DNA from: Rhodoluna lacicola
GTDB taxonomy: Bacteria > Actinomycetota > Actinomycetes > Actinomycetales > Microbacteriaceae
Direction of reading: 5' to 3'
Assembly (NCBI RefSeq): GCF_000699505.1
Contig: NZ_CP007490.1
Coordinates: 1,054,001-1,118,000 of the forward strand
Length of the DNA stretch: 64,000 bases
The notes under the pieces: generated by a model
Told to the model about the DNA's origin: nothing
Database searches by the model: none
Seen by the model: only the letters and a program-made list of their open reading frames with translations
Made by a program: the position numbers and the translations under genes
Shown here: positions 26,689 to 37,751 of the stretch, piece after piece
Position numbering within the stretch: the stretch's first letter is position 1
How the letters are laid out: the number at the start of each line of letters is the position of its first letter

Positions 26689-27444
26689 CTAAAGAACAGG
26701 ATTTAGCAGGGTGCCAATGCCTTCGACTTCACACTCCACAATTTGACCGGAAGAAATTTGCGAAATGCCTGCTGGGGTTCCAGTCAAGATAACGTCACCG
26801 GGTAACAGGGTCATGTTCTGACTCACATAAGAAATGATTTTTGGAACGTTGTGCAGCATGAGATCAATTGAAGCCTGCTGCTTGGTTTCACCGTCGATGC
26901 GGCTCTCAACAATTTGACCATCCGGCACGAACTCGGTTTCAATCCATGGTCCAAGCGGGCAGAAGGTATCAAAGCCCTTTGCCCTAGCCCACTGATCATC
27001 GGTTGCCTGCAGGTCGCGAGCGGTCACATCATTTGCGATTGTGAAACCCCAGACATGCTCCAGCGCATCTTTCTCAGTTACTCCGCGAGTAATTTGACCA
27101 ATAACGATTGCTAATTCGGCCTCAAGCTCAACGCGTTCGCTTTGCACCGGCAACACGATTGAATCACCTGGCCCAATGATTGCCGAAGACGGCTTTAAAA
27201 AAATCGTTGGTTCGGGATTTATTTCGCGACCCATTTCGGCGACGTGATCCGCATAGTTCTTACCGATGCAAACGATTTTTGAAGGAATCGTTGGGGCCAA
27301 CAGCTTCACATCTTTCAGCGGTACTCGTTCTCCGGTTGTGTCATAGCCCTGAACCAGCGGGTGGCCATTTAGAACCACAAGCTCTGGGCCATCAACGATG
27401 CCGAACTTGGGTTCGCCGTTCAAACTAAATCGCGCGATGCGCAT
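26689..27444 (-). CDS. Fumarylacetoacetate hydrolase-family protein
   Basis: A 251-aa FAH-fold enzyme, the metal-dependent class that hydrolyses or decarboxylates acylpyruvates. Core marks are IVCIGKNYADHVAEMG, IFLKPSSAIIGPGD, the acidic metal set in ERVELEAELAIVIG, and ILTGTPAGIS near the end. The family's usual location just upstream of gltX in actinobacteria is kept. The physiological substrate (possibly oxaloacetate or an acylpyruvate) is not determined. GGGG lies nine bases before the ATG. Confidence 0.92.
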   Translation of the reverse strand: MRIARFSLNGEPKFGIVDGPELVVLNGHPLVQGYDTTGERVPLKDVKLLAPTIPSKIVCIGKNYADHVAEMGREINPEPTIFLKPSSAIIGPGDSIVLPVQSERVELEAELAIVIGQITRGVTEKDALEHVWGFTIANDVTARDLQATDDQWARAKGFDTFCPLGPWIETEFVPDGQIVESRIDGETKQQASIDLMLHNVPKIISYVSQNMTLLPGDVILTGTPAGISQISSGQIVECEVEGIGTLLNPVL

Positions 27445-27470
27445 CTGCTACCCCTGTCTAGTTCGCTGAC

Positions 27471-28565
27471 TTAGTCGGCAAGCTTGTGCATCCAACCGTG
27501 ACGGTCGGCTACCGTTCCGTACTGAATGCCAGTTAGTTCGGCGCGCAGGCTTGAAGTAAGTTCACCCGGTTTGGCATCGGCAAATCCAATGGTTCCCTCA
27601 CGGGATTTGAACTCGCCTATCGGTGTGATTACAGCAGCGGTGCCGCAGGCAAACACCTCTACGATTTCGCCTGCGGTAATTCCAGACTTCACTTCATCGA
27701 GTGTGATTTTTCGTTCTTCAATCTTTAAGCCGCGGTCTTTGATCAACTGCACCACCGAGTCACGAGTGATGCCGCGAAGAATTGTTCCGTCAAGAGAAGG
27801 TGTGGCAACGTGTCCGTCTTTGTAAACAAAGAACAGATTCATGCCGCCGAGCTCTTCAATGTAGGTTGAGGTTTCGGCATCCAGGAACATTACCTGAGAG
27901 CATCCGTTTTCGTAGCCTTCGTTTTGTGCCAAGAGTGAAGCGGCGTAGTTTCCACCGGTCTTGGCCTCACCAGTGCCGTGCTTTCCAGCGCGAGCCGAAT
28001 CAAGAGCGATCCAAATTGAAACCGGCTTTAGACCACCGGTGAAGTAAGGACCAACGGGAGACGCGATTACGCGGAATTCGGCGCGGTGTGCGGCACGAAC
28101 ACCTAGGAAGTTTTCAGCCGCAATCTCAAAGGGCCTAATGTATAGCGTCTTCTCATCAACCGGCTCGGGAACCCAAGCACCGTCTACTGCAATGAGCTGA
28201 CGAAGCGATTCGATGAAGATCTCAGTTGGTAGCTCAGGCAGAGCCATTCTATGCGCTGACTTCTGCAGGCGCTTGGCATTAGCTTCTGGCCGGAAGGTCC
28301 AAATTGATCCGTCTTGGTGACGGTAAGCCTTGATACCTTCGAAAATTTCTTGGCCGTAGTGCAGTACTGCAGCAGATGGATCCATCAAGATCGGCCCGTA
28401 AGGGATTACCTGAGCCGAGTGCCAGCCCTTATCTTTTTCCCACACAACAACGACTTGGTGGTCGGTCAGGTTGGCTCCGAAAACGGGCGCCTTAATAATC
28501 TCTTCGCGCTCCGCATCCGGCTTTGGATTTGGGTTGCGAGTTACTTCAAATTTTAGATCGGCCAT
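27471..28565 (-). CDS. ilvE: Branched-chain amino acid aminotransferase
   Basis: PLP-dependent fold-IV aminotransferase catalysing the last step of Leu, Ile and Val synthesis. 364 aa. The PLP lysine is in GTGEAKTGGNYAASL, followed by QVMFLDAETSTYIEELGGMN and the phosphate-binding TAAVITPIG. It belongs to the long actinobacterial/mitochondrial class. leuB lies 23 bases upstream on the same strand. Confidence 0.97.
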   Translation of the reverse strand: MADLKFEVTRNPNPKPDAEREEIIKAPVFGANLTDHQVVVVWEKDKGWHSAQVIPYGPILMDPSAAVLHYGQEIFEGIKAYRHQDGSIWTFRPEANAKRLQKSAHRMALPELPTEIFIESLRQLIAVDGAWVPEPVDEKTLYIRPFEIAAENFLGVRAAHRAEFRVIASPVGPYFTGGLKPVSIWIALDSARAGKHGTGEAKTGGNYAASLLAQNEGYENGCSQVMFLDAETSTYIEELGGMNLFFVYKDGHVATPSLDGTILRGITRDSVVQLIKDRGLKIEERKITLDEVKSGITAGEIVEVFACGTAAVITPIGEFKSREGTIGFADAKPGELTSSLRAELTGIQYGTVADRHGWMHKLAD

Positions 28566-28588
28566 GATCTGCTACTTTCTTGAATCTT

Positions 28589-29626
28589 TTAGAGAAGAGC
28601 GAAAATGCTTTCGGCAACTTCTTGTGTTGAACGCTTCTTGTTTCCACGAGTGGCTAGATCAGCTGCTACTGCGTTTTCGATACGTGCTGCCGCCACCGGG
28701 TTGTTTAGGTGCTGCAACAACAACGCTGCCGAAAGAATCGCCGCAGTTGGGTCTGCGATATTCTTTCCAGCGATATCAGGAGCTGAACCATGTACCGGTT
28801 CAAACATGCTTGGGAACGCGCCATCTGGGTTGATGTTTCCCGATGCGCCAAGCCCAATTCCACCACCGATTGCGGCGGCAAGGTCTGTGATGATGTCACC
28901 AAACAAATTGTCGGTGACGATTACGTCAAATCTTTCCGGATTGGTAACCATAAAAATAGTTGCCGCATCGATGTGTAGATAGTCGTGCTTGATCGCCGGG
29001 AATTCCTCGGCGACTCGATTGACGGTGTTCTGCCATAACCAGCCGGCGTGAACCATTACGTTGTGCTTGTGCACCAGGGTTAGTTTTTTACGCTCACGGT
29101 TTGAAGCTAATTCGAATGCGTAGCGAACCAAGCGCTCGACACCAAAGGCCGTGTTAACCGAAACCTCGTTTGCCACCTCGTTTGGGGTACCAACTCGTAT
29201 CGCACCGCCGTTGCCTACATAAGGACCCTCGGTTCCCTCGCGAACAACGACAAAATCAACTTCGCCTGGATCTGCAAGTGGGCTTACCACTCCCGGGTAC
29301 AACTTAGTTGGACGCAGATTTACGTAGTGGTCAAAACTGAAACGAAGCTTCAGCAACAATTGACGCTCTAGAACGCCTGATGGAACCTTTGGGTCACCGA
29401 TAGCACCAAGCAAAATCGCATCGTGTTGTTTGAGCGATTCCAAATCGGTGTCTGTCAGGGTCTCACCCGTGGCAAGGTAGCGGCGAGCACCTAAATCAAA
29501 CTCTGTGGTTTTGAATTCAACACCCGAACCAGAAGTAACGCGGCGGATTGACTCAAGGGCGATAGCGGTGACTTCTGGCCCAATGCCGTCGCCACCGATA
29601 ACTGCAATCTTGTATTCACGCGTCAA
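28589..29626 (-). CDS. leuB: 3-isopropylmalate dehydrogenase
   Basis: NAD-dependent oxidative decarboxylation step of leucine synthesis. 345 aa, actinobacterial type. Seen are the GDGIGPEV N terminus, the substrate-binding [15 protein letters not shown], the catalytic Lys-Asp region [13 protein letters not shown], and [20 protein letters not shown]. The start is a TTG with GGGAG seven bases upstream. It is co-directional with ilvE; the gap allows a single transcript. Confidence 0.97.
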   Translation of the reverse strand: MTREYKIAVIGGDGIGPEVTAIALESIRRVTSGSGVEFKTTEFDLGARRYLATGETLTDTDLESLKQHDAILLGAIGDPKVPSGVLERQLLLKLRFSFDHYVNLRPTKLYPGVVSPLADPGEVDFVVVREGTEGPYVGNGGAIRVGTPNEVANEVSVNTAFGVERLVRYAFELASNRERKKLTLVHKHNVMVHAGWLWQNTVNRVAEEFPAIKHDYLHIDAATIFMVTNPERFDVIVTDNLFGDIITDLAAAIGGGIGLGASGNINPDGAFPSMFEPVHGSAPDIAGKNIADPTAAILSAALLLQHLNNPVAAARIENAVAADLATRGNKKRSTQEVAESIFALL

Positions 29627-29685
29627 TTTAAGCTCCCTGTGCCCTTATTGCCCCCGAGTTTACCTCGTTTCAATGGGCTTTATTG

Positions 29686-30312
29686 CTAACGCAGCTTCGC
29701 CAAGAGGACCAGTGTGGTCGAAGGCTTCAGGCCATCCTTGGTTTGAACCTGACCATCGCGATTACCTAGAAATTCGATGTCCAGCGGGTACTGCGCTAAA
29801 AATTCACGCAGCTCGCTAGCGGTTGGCAAAACCGCAGGATCCTGCGGTCCACCAAAACCAGTCTCTAAATTTTCACGCGCGTGCCAGACACCCATCAGGT
29901 ATCCCCCACGCCTGATATTTTCGATCAGATTGTCGAGTGCATCAAAGAGATCGGGTTGTGGAATCTGCAGATAGGCACAAACACCGATGTCCACCGGCAT
30001 CAATACCGATTCGAAACCGGTGGCGTCTGCTCGGTTGGCAAAACAAAGTTCGGCTACTCTGCGCTCCTCGGCAAAAGCCAAGAATTTCGAAAGCGCCTTG
30101 CCCGAGAAATCAATGTTTTCAGCCTGCCAACCCTGCTCTGCGAACCAGACAGAATTGCGACCCTCGCCCCCGGCCAGGTCAATTACTTTTCCAGACTTGC
30201 CAATTTTTTCAATTATTGGCTGGCAATATTCCTTGACGAAACGATTTGCGTCTTTGGTGTAGATGAAATTATCAACGTCGTACTTGGCGTCCCAGTATGA
30301 CGAGTCAATCAT
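29686..30312 (-). CDS. Class I SAM-dependent methyltransferase
   Basis: A 208-aa Rossmann-fold methyltransferase. Motif I is VIDLAGGEGRNSVWFAEQG, followed by an acidic post-I position in ENIDFSG; the YLMGVWHARENLETG segment resembles small thiol or tellurite methyltransferases of the TehB type. The substrate is not predictable. It stands between leuB and the rhodanese gene on the same strand. Several long plus-strand open frames over this gene are shadows. Confidence 0.88.
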   Translation of the reverse strand: MIDSSYWDAKYDVDNFIYTKDANRFVKEYCQPIIEKIGKSGKVIDLAGGEGRNSVWFAEQGWQAENIDFSGKALSKFLAFAEERRVAELCFANRADATGFESVLMPVDIGVCAYLQIPQPDLFDALDNLIENIRRGGYLMGVWHARENLETGFGGPQDPAVLPTASELREFLAQYPLDIEFLGNRDGQVQTKDGLKPSTTLVLLAKLR

Positions 30313-30347
30313 TTTCTTATCGCCTGGTTAGAAATTAGCGAGATGAG

Positions 30348-30617
30348 TTACTTAACGATGGCTGCGCCGGTGGTCTCGGCAGCTTCATCAAGAGTTCCAC
30401 CATTAATTAGTTCACCGGTGAAGCCAAGTTCAGCCATGATTACCACGGCCTGACCCGAACGGTTTCCTGAACGGCAGTGCACAATGTAGTCGGCGGTCTT
30501 GTCTAGTTCCACTACCTTGTCGCGAAAGTCATCTGCCATGAAGTCCACGAATAGAGCACCCTCTAGGTGCCCTTCGGCAACTTCAGCTGGTGTGCGTACA
30601 TCAAGAATGAGAGCCAT
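30348..30617 (-). CDS. Rhodanese-like domain protein
   Basis: A single rhodanese domain of 89 aa. LDVRTPAEVAEGHLEGA is the N-terminal signature and the active-site loop is HCRSGNRSGQ with the reactive cysteine. Such minimal rhodaneses act as sulfurtransferases or persulfide carriers. I start at an internal ATG with AAGGA seven bases upstream; the frame opens 12 codons earlier but would overlap serA. It follows serA by 28 bases, so co-transcription is likely. Confidence 0.92.
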   Translation of the reverse strand: MALILDVRTPAEVAEGHLEGALFVDFMADDFRDKVVELDKTADYIVHCRSGNRSGQAVVIMAELGFTGELINGGTLDEAAETTGAAIVK

Positions 30618-30645
30618 GATTTTTTCCTTTTTCTGATTTTGGGGG

Positions 30646-32235
30646 TTAGCCAATGATGTCGATTGCTTTCATGACGTCAGCCTGGATAGCCACGCGCACT
30701 TCTTCAAGTACAGCCGCATCAACCGGTGAATCAACGGTGATAACTGAAAGCGCTTTGCCACCCTTTTGCTGGCGGGCAATTTGCATGGCAGCGATGTTGA
30801 TGTTTGCATCGGCAAATGCCTTGCCGTACACCGCAACAATGCCCGGGCGGTCTGAGTAAACCATGAGCACGAGGTGCTCGGCCAGGCCAAGCTCTACGTC
30901 GTAGCCGTTGATGTTGACAATTTTCTGGTGCAGCTTTGGACCAATCACGGTTCCTGAAACGGAGGCGCTGGTTCCGTCGGCAAGAGTTGCCTTGATGGTC
31001 GTGACGTTGCGGTACTCATCTGACTTGGCATCAACGGTGAGCTTGACATCAATTCCGCGCTGCTCGGCCATCAGCGGCGCGTTCACATAAGAAACCTGCT
31101 CGGTAACTGCGTTCTGGAAGAAGCCTTTTAGTCCGGCAAGCTTCAACACCGATACATCGTGCGCTGCGATCTCGCCGCGAACTTCTACCTCAATTGCAGA
31201 AACTGAACCACCGGAGATTCCGAATAGAACTTGACCTAACTTTTCGATTAGCGAAATGCCGGGTTTCACCGAGGCGTCGATGTTTCCGCCGGCAACGTTC
31301 ACCGCATCAGGAACCAGGTCTCCGGCGAGCGCAAGGCGAACCGACTTGGCAACTGAGATGCCGGCTTTCTCCTGGGCTTCATCGGTTGATGCACCTAGGT
31401 GTGGAGTCACAAGAATGTTTGGAAGGCTAAGCAGCGGCGAACCCTTTGGTGGCTCGTTGACGAATACGTCTAGGCCAGCTCCGGCAATCTGGTTGGTGCT
31501 AAGTGCTTGGTAAAGAGCATCTTCGTCGATGATGCCACCGCGTGAACAGTTGACGATTCTAAGATTTGGCTTGGCAATTTTAAATTGAGCAGCACCGATA
31601 AGTCCGGTGGTCTCAGGAGTCTTAGGAATGTGGATGGTGATGAAGTCCGACTGCTTCATCACTTCTTCAAGGCTGGCAAGCTTTACACCCATCTGCTCTG
31701 CGCGCGCAGGGGTGATGTAAGGGTCATAACCAATTAGCTCTACGCCAAAACCGGCAAGGCGTGCGGCAACCAAACCACCGATTCGACCAAGACCTACGAT
31801 TCCAACGGTCTTTTCATAAAGTTCGGCACCGGTGAACTGAGAACGCTTCCATTCGTCACGCTTCAATGAAGCATTCGCGTCAGGAATGTGACGGGCCAGG
31901 CCAAGCATTTGAGCGATGGCCAGCTCGGCAGCAGAAACCACGTTTGAGGTTGGCGCGTTTACGACCATCACACCGGCGGTGGTAGCAGCCTTAATGTCTA
32001 CGTTGTCTAGGCCAACACCCGCGCGGGCTACGACCTTAAGCTTGGGTGCTGCCGCAATTGCTTCGGCATCTACCTGAGTTGCCGAACGAACCAAGATCGC
32101 ATCTGCGTTGGCCAGGGCCTTGAGCAGGGCCGGGCGATCGGTGCCGTCTACGTTTACAACGTCAAAGTCAGGACCAAGAGCCTCAACGGTTGCTGGCGAT
32201 AGCTCTTCGGCAATTAGAACAACAGGCTTAGTCAA
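30646..32235 (-). CDS. serA: D-3-phosphoglycerate dehydrogenase
   Basis: The first step of serine synthesis. 529 aa with an N-terminal split substrate domain, Rossmann NAD domain ([16 protein letters not shown]), catalytic Arg/Glu/His in the [13 protein letters not shown] and TPHLGAST segments, an allosteric-substrate-binding domain, and a C-terminal ACT domain ([18 protein letters not shown]). This is the long, type 1 form, usually feedback-inhibited by serine. The start is a TTG with AAGGA eight bases upstream; the gene lies behind the ilvC terminator and so has its own promoter. Confidence 0.97.
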   Translation of the reverse strand: MTKPVVLIAEELSPATVEALGPDFDVVNVDGTDRPALLKALANADAILVRSATQVDAEAIAAAPKLKVVARAGVGLDNVDIKAATTAGVMVVNAPTSNVVSAAELAIAQMLGLARHIPDANASLKRDEWKRSQFTGAELYEKTVGIVGLGRIGGLVAARLAGFGVELIGYDPYITPARAEQMGVKLASLEEVMKQSDFITIHIPKTPETTGLIGAAQFKIAKPNLRIVNCSRGGIIDEDALYQALSTNQIAGAGLDVFVNEPPKGSPLLSLPNILVTPHLGASTDEAQEKAGISVAKSVRLALAGDLVPDAVNVAGGNIDASVKPGISLIEKLGQVLFGISGGSVSAIEVEVRGEIAAHDVSVLKLAGLKGFFQNAVTEQVSYVNAPLMAEQRGIDVKLTVDAKSDEYRNVTTIKATLADGTSASVSGTVIGPKLHQKIVNINGYDVELGLAEHLVLMVYSDRPGIVAVYGKAFADANINIAAMQIARQQKGGKALSVITVDSPVDAAVLEEVRVAIQADVMKAIDIIG

Positions 32236-32302
32236 TGGGAAGTCCTTGATTAGTGGAAATTATGCCCGCGGCAACGGCGACGAGGTACTGGCTCAATTCT
32301 AG

Positions 32303-32351
32303 CCAAAAGAAAAGGCACCCCCGCTCGAGCTTGGCTCGTGGCTGGGGTGCC
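32303..32351 (-). terminator. Intrinsic terminator of ilvC
   Basis: GGCACCCC pairs with GGGGTGCC, with an inner CGAGC/GCTCG stem; on the minus strand TTTTCTTTT follows. Confidence 0.9.
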
Positions 32352-32385
32352 CTTCCGCAGAATACCTAGGCTGGGTGCCTCTCGT

Positions 32386-33447
<1,062 letters not shown>

Positions 33448-33465
33448 TTAGATTTGTGAAGTTTT

Positions 33466-33972
33466 TTACTTTAGAACTTTTTCGGTGATTGACTTTGAGC
33501 CTCTGCCCATTGCAAGAACACCTGATTGAACCAATTCCTTGATGCCGAATGGTTCTAGAACCTTGATGAAGGCCGCGCATTTGGCAGTGTCGCCAGTGAC
33601 CTCAATGATTAGTGCATCGCTCACAACGTCGATAACGCGTGCACGGAACAAGGTTACTGCCTCGAGCACCGCCGAGCGCGAAGCCGCATCGGTGCGCACC
33701 TTTATTAGCATGTGATCGCGCTGAACAGCCTGGTCGGCCTCTAGTTCAACAACCTTGATCACGTTGATTAGCTTGTTTAGCTGCTTGGTTACCTGCTCCA
33801 GCGGAGCGCCCTCAACACCAACAACAACGGTGATGCGAGAAAGACCAGAAACCTCTGTGGTACCCACGGCCAAAGATTCAATGTTGAAACCGCGGCGTGC
33901 AAATAGCGCGGCCACGCGAGTCAAGATACCTGGCTTGTCTTCAACCAAAAGTGAGAGTACGTGTCGTGACAT
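33466..33972 (-). CDS. ilvN: Acetolactate synthase small subunit
   Basis: Regulatory subunit of acetohydroxyacid synthase, 168 aa. The N-terminal ACT domain (HVLSLLVEDKPGILTRVAAL) binds the feedback inhibitor valine, and a second ferredoxin-like domain follows. GGGGAGGAG lies just before the ATG, and the gene starts two bases after the ilvB stop. Confidence 0.97.
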   Translation of the reverse strand: MSRHVLSLLVEDKPGILTRVAALFARRGFNIESLAVGTTEVSGLSRITVVVGVEGAPLEQVTKQLNKLINVIKVVELEADQAVQRDHMLIKVRTDAASRSAVLEAVTLFRARVIDVVSDALIIEVTGDTAKCAAFIKVLEPFGIKELVQSGVLAMGRGSKSITEKVLK

Positions 33973-33974
33973 CT

Positions 33975-35729
33975 TTACTCCTCCCCATCCCAGATCGGAG
34001 CCGCATCGCGTGCGTACTGAACTTCATCGTTTGACAGACCAGCTGCAACCATTGGCCAAACCATTGCATCGCGGCTGACAATAAAGTCAATTACTACCGG
34101 ACGATCATTAGTCTCAAGTGCCAACTTAATCGCGGCGTCAATTTCTTCTTCTTTTTCAACGCGAATAGCCAAGCAACCGTAGGCATCGGCGAGTTTTACA
34201 AAGTCGGGAATCATGACTGTGTCGGTGCCGGTATTAAGGTCAGTGTTTGAATAACGCTCGTTGTAGAACAGGGTCTGCCACTGACGAACCATTCCAAGTG
34301 AAGAGTTGTTGATAATTGCAACCTTGATCGGAATATTGTTGATGGCGCAGGTGGCCAGCTCTTGGTTGGTCATCTGGAAACAACCATCGCCGTCAATCGC
34401 CCAAACCAAACGATCTGGCTGGGCCACTTTAGCCCCCATTGCGGCAGGAACCGAGTAACCCATCGTTCCGGCACCGCCAGAGTTTAGCCAGGCGTTTGGA
34501 CGCTCGTACTTAATGAACTGTGCGCTCCACATTTGGTGCTGACCAACGCCTGCAGCATAGATTGCTTCAGGTCCGGAAAGCTCTCCGATTCGCTTAATCA
34601 CGTACTGCGGTGAAAGTTTGCCATCGTCTGCGTGGGTGTAGCCAAGTGGGTAGCGCTCAACCAAACCATTGATGAAGCTCCACCATTCGGTTAGGTCTGG
34701 CTTAGCTGCTTTCAACGCCGATGGAAGTTCGGCATTTAGCTCGGTGATAACTTCTTTAGCGTCGCCCACGATTGGAACATCGGCGAATCGAATCTTTCCA
34801 ATTTCAGCCGGATCGATATCCACGTGAATAACTTTTGCTCCCGGCGCAAAGCTCTTTACGTCACCGGTTACTCGGTCATCGAAACGCGCGCCAAGGGTAA
34901 TAAGTAGATCCGCTTTCTGCAGTGCGGTAACCGCAGGAACGGTACCGTGCATGCCCGGCATACCAAGGTTTTGCTTGTGTGAATCTGGGAACGCACCACG
35001 GGCCATCAGTGTGGTTACCACTGGAGCGTTAATCAGTTCGGCAAGTTTCAAAAGTTCTTTGTGCGCACCAGCGCGAATAACTCCGCCGCCCACGTAGAGA
35101 ACTGGCTTTTTAGATTCGGCAATCATTTGCGCCGCAGCTTGAATCTGCTTGCCATGTGGCTTAGTGACCGGCTTGTATCCGGCGAGGTCAACCTTGGGTG
35201 GCCAAACAAATTCTGCCTTGCCCTGCTGAGCGTCTTTGGTCACGTCAACTAGAACCGGACCAGGTCGTCCGGTGGTTGCAATCATTACCGCTGCGGCAAT
35301 AGTTTCTGGAATATCCTCAGCCTTGGTTACCAAGAACGAGTGCTTGGTAATTGGCATGGTGATACCAACGATGTCGGCCTCTTGGAACGCATCGGTTCCG
35401 ATTAGCTTTGAGCCAACCTGCCCGGTGATGGCAAGCAGAGGCACAGAGTCCATGTAGGCATCCGCGATAGCGGTTACCAAGTTGGTTGCCCCAGGGCCAG
35501 ATGTTGCAATGCAAACACCAAGACGACCAGATGCGGACGCGTAACCTTCAGCAGCGTGACCGGCACCCTGCTCGTGACGCACCAAAATGTGACGAATCTT
35601 TTTTGAATCCATCAAAGGGTCGTAGGTCGGCAAAATTGCACCGCCCGGCAAACCAAAGACGTCCTCAATACCAAGCATCTCAAGGCTGCGAATAATCGCA
35701 GCCGCGCCGGTTAGAACTTCGTTAGTCAT
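33975..35729 (-). CDS. ilvB: Acetolactate synthase large subunit
   Basis: ThDP- and FAD-dependent catalytic subunit, first common step of branched-chain amino acid synthesis. 584 aa. The catalytic Glu is in [15 protein letters not shown], and the ThDP-binding [18 protein letters not shown] lies in the C-terminal third. GAGGA is about ten bases before the ATG. The 50-base gap to ilvD shows no attenuator or leader peptide. Confidence 0.98.
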   Translation of the reverse strand: MTNEVLTGAAAIIRSLEMLGIEDVFGLPGGAILPTYDPLMDSKKIRHILVRHEQGAGHAAEGYASASGRLGVCIATSGPGATNLVTAIADAYMDSVPLLAITGQVGSKLIGTDAFQEADIVGITMPITKHSFLVTKAEDIPETIAAAVMIATTGRPGPVLVDVTKDAQQGKAEFVWPPKVDLAGYKPVTKPHGKQIQAAAQMIAESKKPVLYVGGGVIRAGAHKELLKLAELINAPVVTTLMARGAFPDSHKQNLGMPGMHGTVPAVTALQKADLLITLGARFDDRVTGDVKSFAPGAKVIHVDIDPAEIGKIRFADVPIVGDAKEVITELNAELPSALKAAKPDLTEWWSFINGLVERYPLGYTHADDGKLSPQYVIKRIGELSGPEAIYAAGVGQHQMWSAQFIKYERPNAWLNSGGAGTMGYSVPAAMGAKVAQPDRLVWAIDGDGCFQMTNQELATCAINNIPIKVAIINNSSLGMVRQWQTLFYNERYSNTDLNTGTDTVMIPDFVKLADAYGCLAIRVEKEEEIDAAIKLALETNDRPVVIDFIVSRDAMVWPMVAAGLSNDEVQYARDAAPIWDGEE

Positions 35730-35779
35730 TTAATTCATTCCTCGTTAGCTTTGCATTTTTGTAGCAAGCGGAATGCGAA

Positions 35780-37471
35780 TTAGCCGCAGTACGCGCCCTC
35801 TGCTGCAGAGTGCACAAGCTTTGAATATTTCGCGAGAACGCCTCGGGTATAGCGCGGTGGAAGAGACTGCCAATTTTGCTTGCGGGCAGCCAACTCTTCA
35901 GGCTCAACGAGTAGTTCGAGCGATCGAGAAGCGATGTTGACTCGAATCAAGTCGCCATCGCGAACCAGAGCAATTGGTCCACCTTCGGTGGCCTCTGGTG
36001 CAATGTGTCCGATGCAAAGGCCGGTTGTGCCGCCTGAGAATCGTCCGTCTGTCAATAGTAGAACATCCTTGCCCAATCCCGCACCCTTGATTGCTGCGGT
36101 AATGGCCAACATCTCGCGCATGCCAGGGCCACCCTTTGGTCCCTCGTAGCGAATAACCACGACGTCGCCCGCCTTGATCTTGCCCTCGGTTAGGGCATCC
36201 ATCGCTGCACGTTCACGCTCAAATACTCGCGCTGGGCCAGTGAAGTCCTCTAGATCGAAACCTGCGGTCTTAACCACGGCACCCTCTGGGGCCATGCTTC
36301 CCTTCAGAATCGAGATTCCACCAGTTTTGTGGATTGGGTTGCTTAGGGCACGAATAATCTTGCCGTCTGGGTCTGGCGGGTTAATTCCGGCAAGGTTTTC
36401 GGCCATGGTCTTGCCGGTCACGGTCAAAACATCACCGTGCAGCAGGCCAGCATCAAGAAGCGCCTTCATAACCACTGGAACACCACCCACGCGGTCCACA
36501 TCGTTCATCACGTAGCGACCAAAAGGCTTTAGGTCACCAAGGTGAGGAACCTTGTCGGCAATTTTGTTGAAGTCATCAATGGTGAGGTCAACCTCTGCCT
36601 CGCGGGCAATTGCAAGCAGGTGAAGCACGGCATTGGTTGAACCACCAAATGCCATGAGCACGGCAATCGCATTTTCAAAGGCTTTTTTAGTCATGATGTC
36701 GCGAGCGGTAATTCCGTGACGAAGCAGGTTTACCACGGCCTCGCCTGATCGGTGTGCCCAGTTATCGCGACGACGGTCCGCTGCCGGTGGGGCTGCAGAG
36801 CCTGGCAAGCTCATGCCGAGTGCTTCAGCAATTGAGGCCATGGTGTTTGCTGTGTACATTCCGCCACAGGCGCCTTCGCCAGGGCAGATCGCGCGCTCAA
36901 TGCGGCCAAGGTCTTCTTCAGACATCTTTCCGGCCTTGCAAGCGCCAACTGCCTCAAAGGCGTCGATGATGGTTACTTCTTTTTCGGTGCCGTCTTCAAG
37001 CTTTACCCAACCAGGCATGATTGAACCGGCGTAAAGGAACACCGATGAAAGGTTCAGGCGAGCAGCGGCCATAAGCATGCCAGGCAAAGATTTGTCACAG
37101 CCGGCTAGCAAAACCGAACCGTCTAGGCGCTCAGCCTGCATAACCGTTTCAACTGAGTCGGCGATTACCTCGCGAGAGACTAGCGAGAAGTGCATTCCCT
37201 CGTGGCCCATAGAAATTCCATCTGAGACAGAGATGGTTCCAAATTCAAGAGGGTATCCGCCAGCAGCGTGCACGCCCTGCTTGGCCGCATCAGCTAGGCG
37301 ATCCAGCGAAAGGTTGCACGGAGTAACCTCGCTCCAAGAGCTTGCCACACCAATTTGAGGCTTTACCCAGTCCTCGTCACCCATTCCGACCGCACGAAGC
37401 ATGCCTCGGGCGGCAGTTTTTTCAATTCCATCGGTAACGTCGCGAGAACGTGGCTTGATATCTACAGACAT
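35780..37471 (-). CDS. ilvD: Dihydroxy-acid dehydratase
   Basis: An Fe-S enzyme that dehydrates dihydroxyacids to the keto-acid precursors of Val and Ile. 563 aa. Cluster-ligand cysteines lie in [13 protein letters not shown] and [32 protein letters not shown] is the conserved C-terminal motif. I use the ATG preceded by TAGACT and seven bases, without a Shine-Dalgarno, as a leaderless start; the open frame runs six codons further upstream. First gene of the ilvD-ilvB-ilvN-ilvC series. Confidence 0.97.
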   Translation of the reverse strand: MSVDIKPRSRDVTDGIEKTAARGMLRAVGMGDEDWVKPQIGVASSWSEVTPCNLSLDRLADAAKQGVHAAGGYPLEFGTISVSDGISMGHEGMHFSLVSREVIADSVETVMQAERLDGSVLLAGCDKSLPGMLMAAARLNLSSVFLYAGSIMPGWVKLEDGTEKEVTIIDAFEAVGACKAGKMSEEDLGRIERAICPGEGACGGMYTANTMASIAEALGMSLPGSAAPPAADRRRDNWAHRSGEAVVNLLRHGITARDIMTKKAFENAIAVLMAFGGSTNAVLHLLAIAREAEVDLTIDDFNKIADKVPHLGDLKPFGRYVMNDVDRVGGVPVVMKALLDAGLLHGDVLTVTGKTMAENLAGINPPDPDGKIIRALSNPIHKTGGISILKGSMAPEGAVVKTAGFDLEDFTGPARVFERERAAMDALTEGKIKAGDVVVIRYEGPKGGPGMREMLAITAAIKGAGLGKDVLLLTDGRFSGGTTGLCIGHIAPEATEGGPIALVRDGDLIRVNIASRSLELLVEPEELAARKQNWQSLPPRYTRGVLAKYSKLVHSAAEGAYCG

Positions 37472-37484
37472 AGGGACAAGTCTA
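37472..37484 (-). promoter_or_regulatory. Leaderless promoter of ilvD
   Basis: TAGACT, seven bases, ATG on the minus strand; no Shine-Dalgarno. A -35 is not clear. Confidence 0.5.
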
Positions 37485-37510
37485 TTCAATTACCCTTGCC
37501 CGTGAAGCAA

Positions 37511-37627
37511 TCAGAATTTGCCGAAGATGGCTGACAGCCCCAGCCCTACCGCAATAAAAATTGGGATTGCCATTGCCAAAAATGCTGCTCCAACAATGTC
37601 CCAGACGGAATTTGCTTCCTTCTTCAT
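37511..37627 (-). CDS. Small membrane protein, 38 aa
   Basis: A short frame of 38 residues: a charged N terminus MKKEANSVWD, then one hydrophobic helix (about 11-33) ending in GKF. The ATG has AGGAG six bases upstream, which is the main support together with the clean membrane-helix pattern. It lies between ilvD and the divergent carotenoid operon. It resembles the 43-aa single-span protein at 52283 in size and layout but not in sequence. No function is proposed; it may be a membrane microprotein. Confidence 0.6.
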   Translation of the reverse strand: MKKEANSVWDIVGAAFLAMAIPIFIAVGLGLSAIFGKF

Positions 37628-37711
37628 GCATGGCTCCTAATTTGCGGTGGTGCAGAGTTAATCAGTAAGAGTAGAAATCAGCGTAGCGGGCAAAAAATTC
37701 CGCGACGGTAT

Positions 37712-37751
37712 CGGGATTTTCCCGCAACTTTGGGCGGGTAATCTAGAAACC
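37712..37751 (+). promoter_or_regulatory. Carotenoid operon promoter with nested inverted repeats
   Basis: TAATCT (37739-37744) precedes the crtB GTG by seven bases. Just upstream lie CGGGA-TTT-TCCCG (37712-37724) and CCCGC-N8-GCGGG (37721-37738), overlapping by four bases and covering the -35 to -10 spacer, where a repressor would act. The regulator is unknown. Confidence 0.5.

Noticed and set aside
29777-30300. Several plus-strand frames of 65-139 aa
   Set aside because: All overlap one another opposite the methyltransferase gene, which carries a clean SAM-binding motif I.
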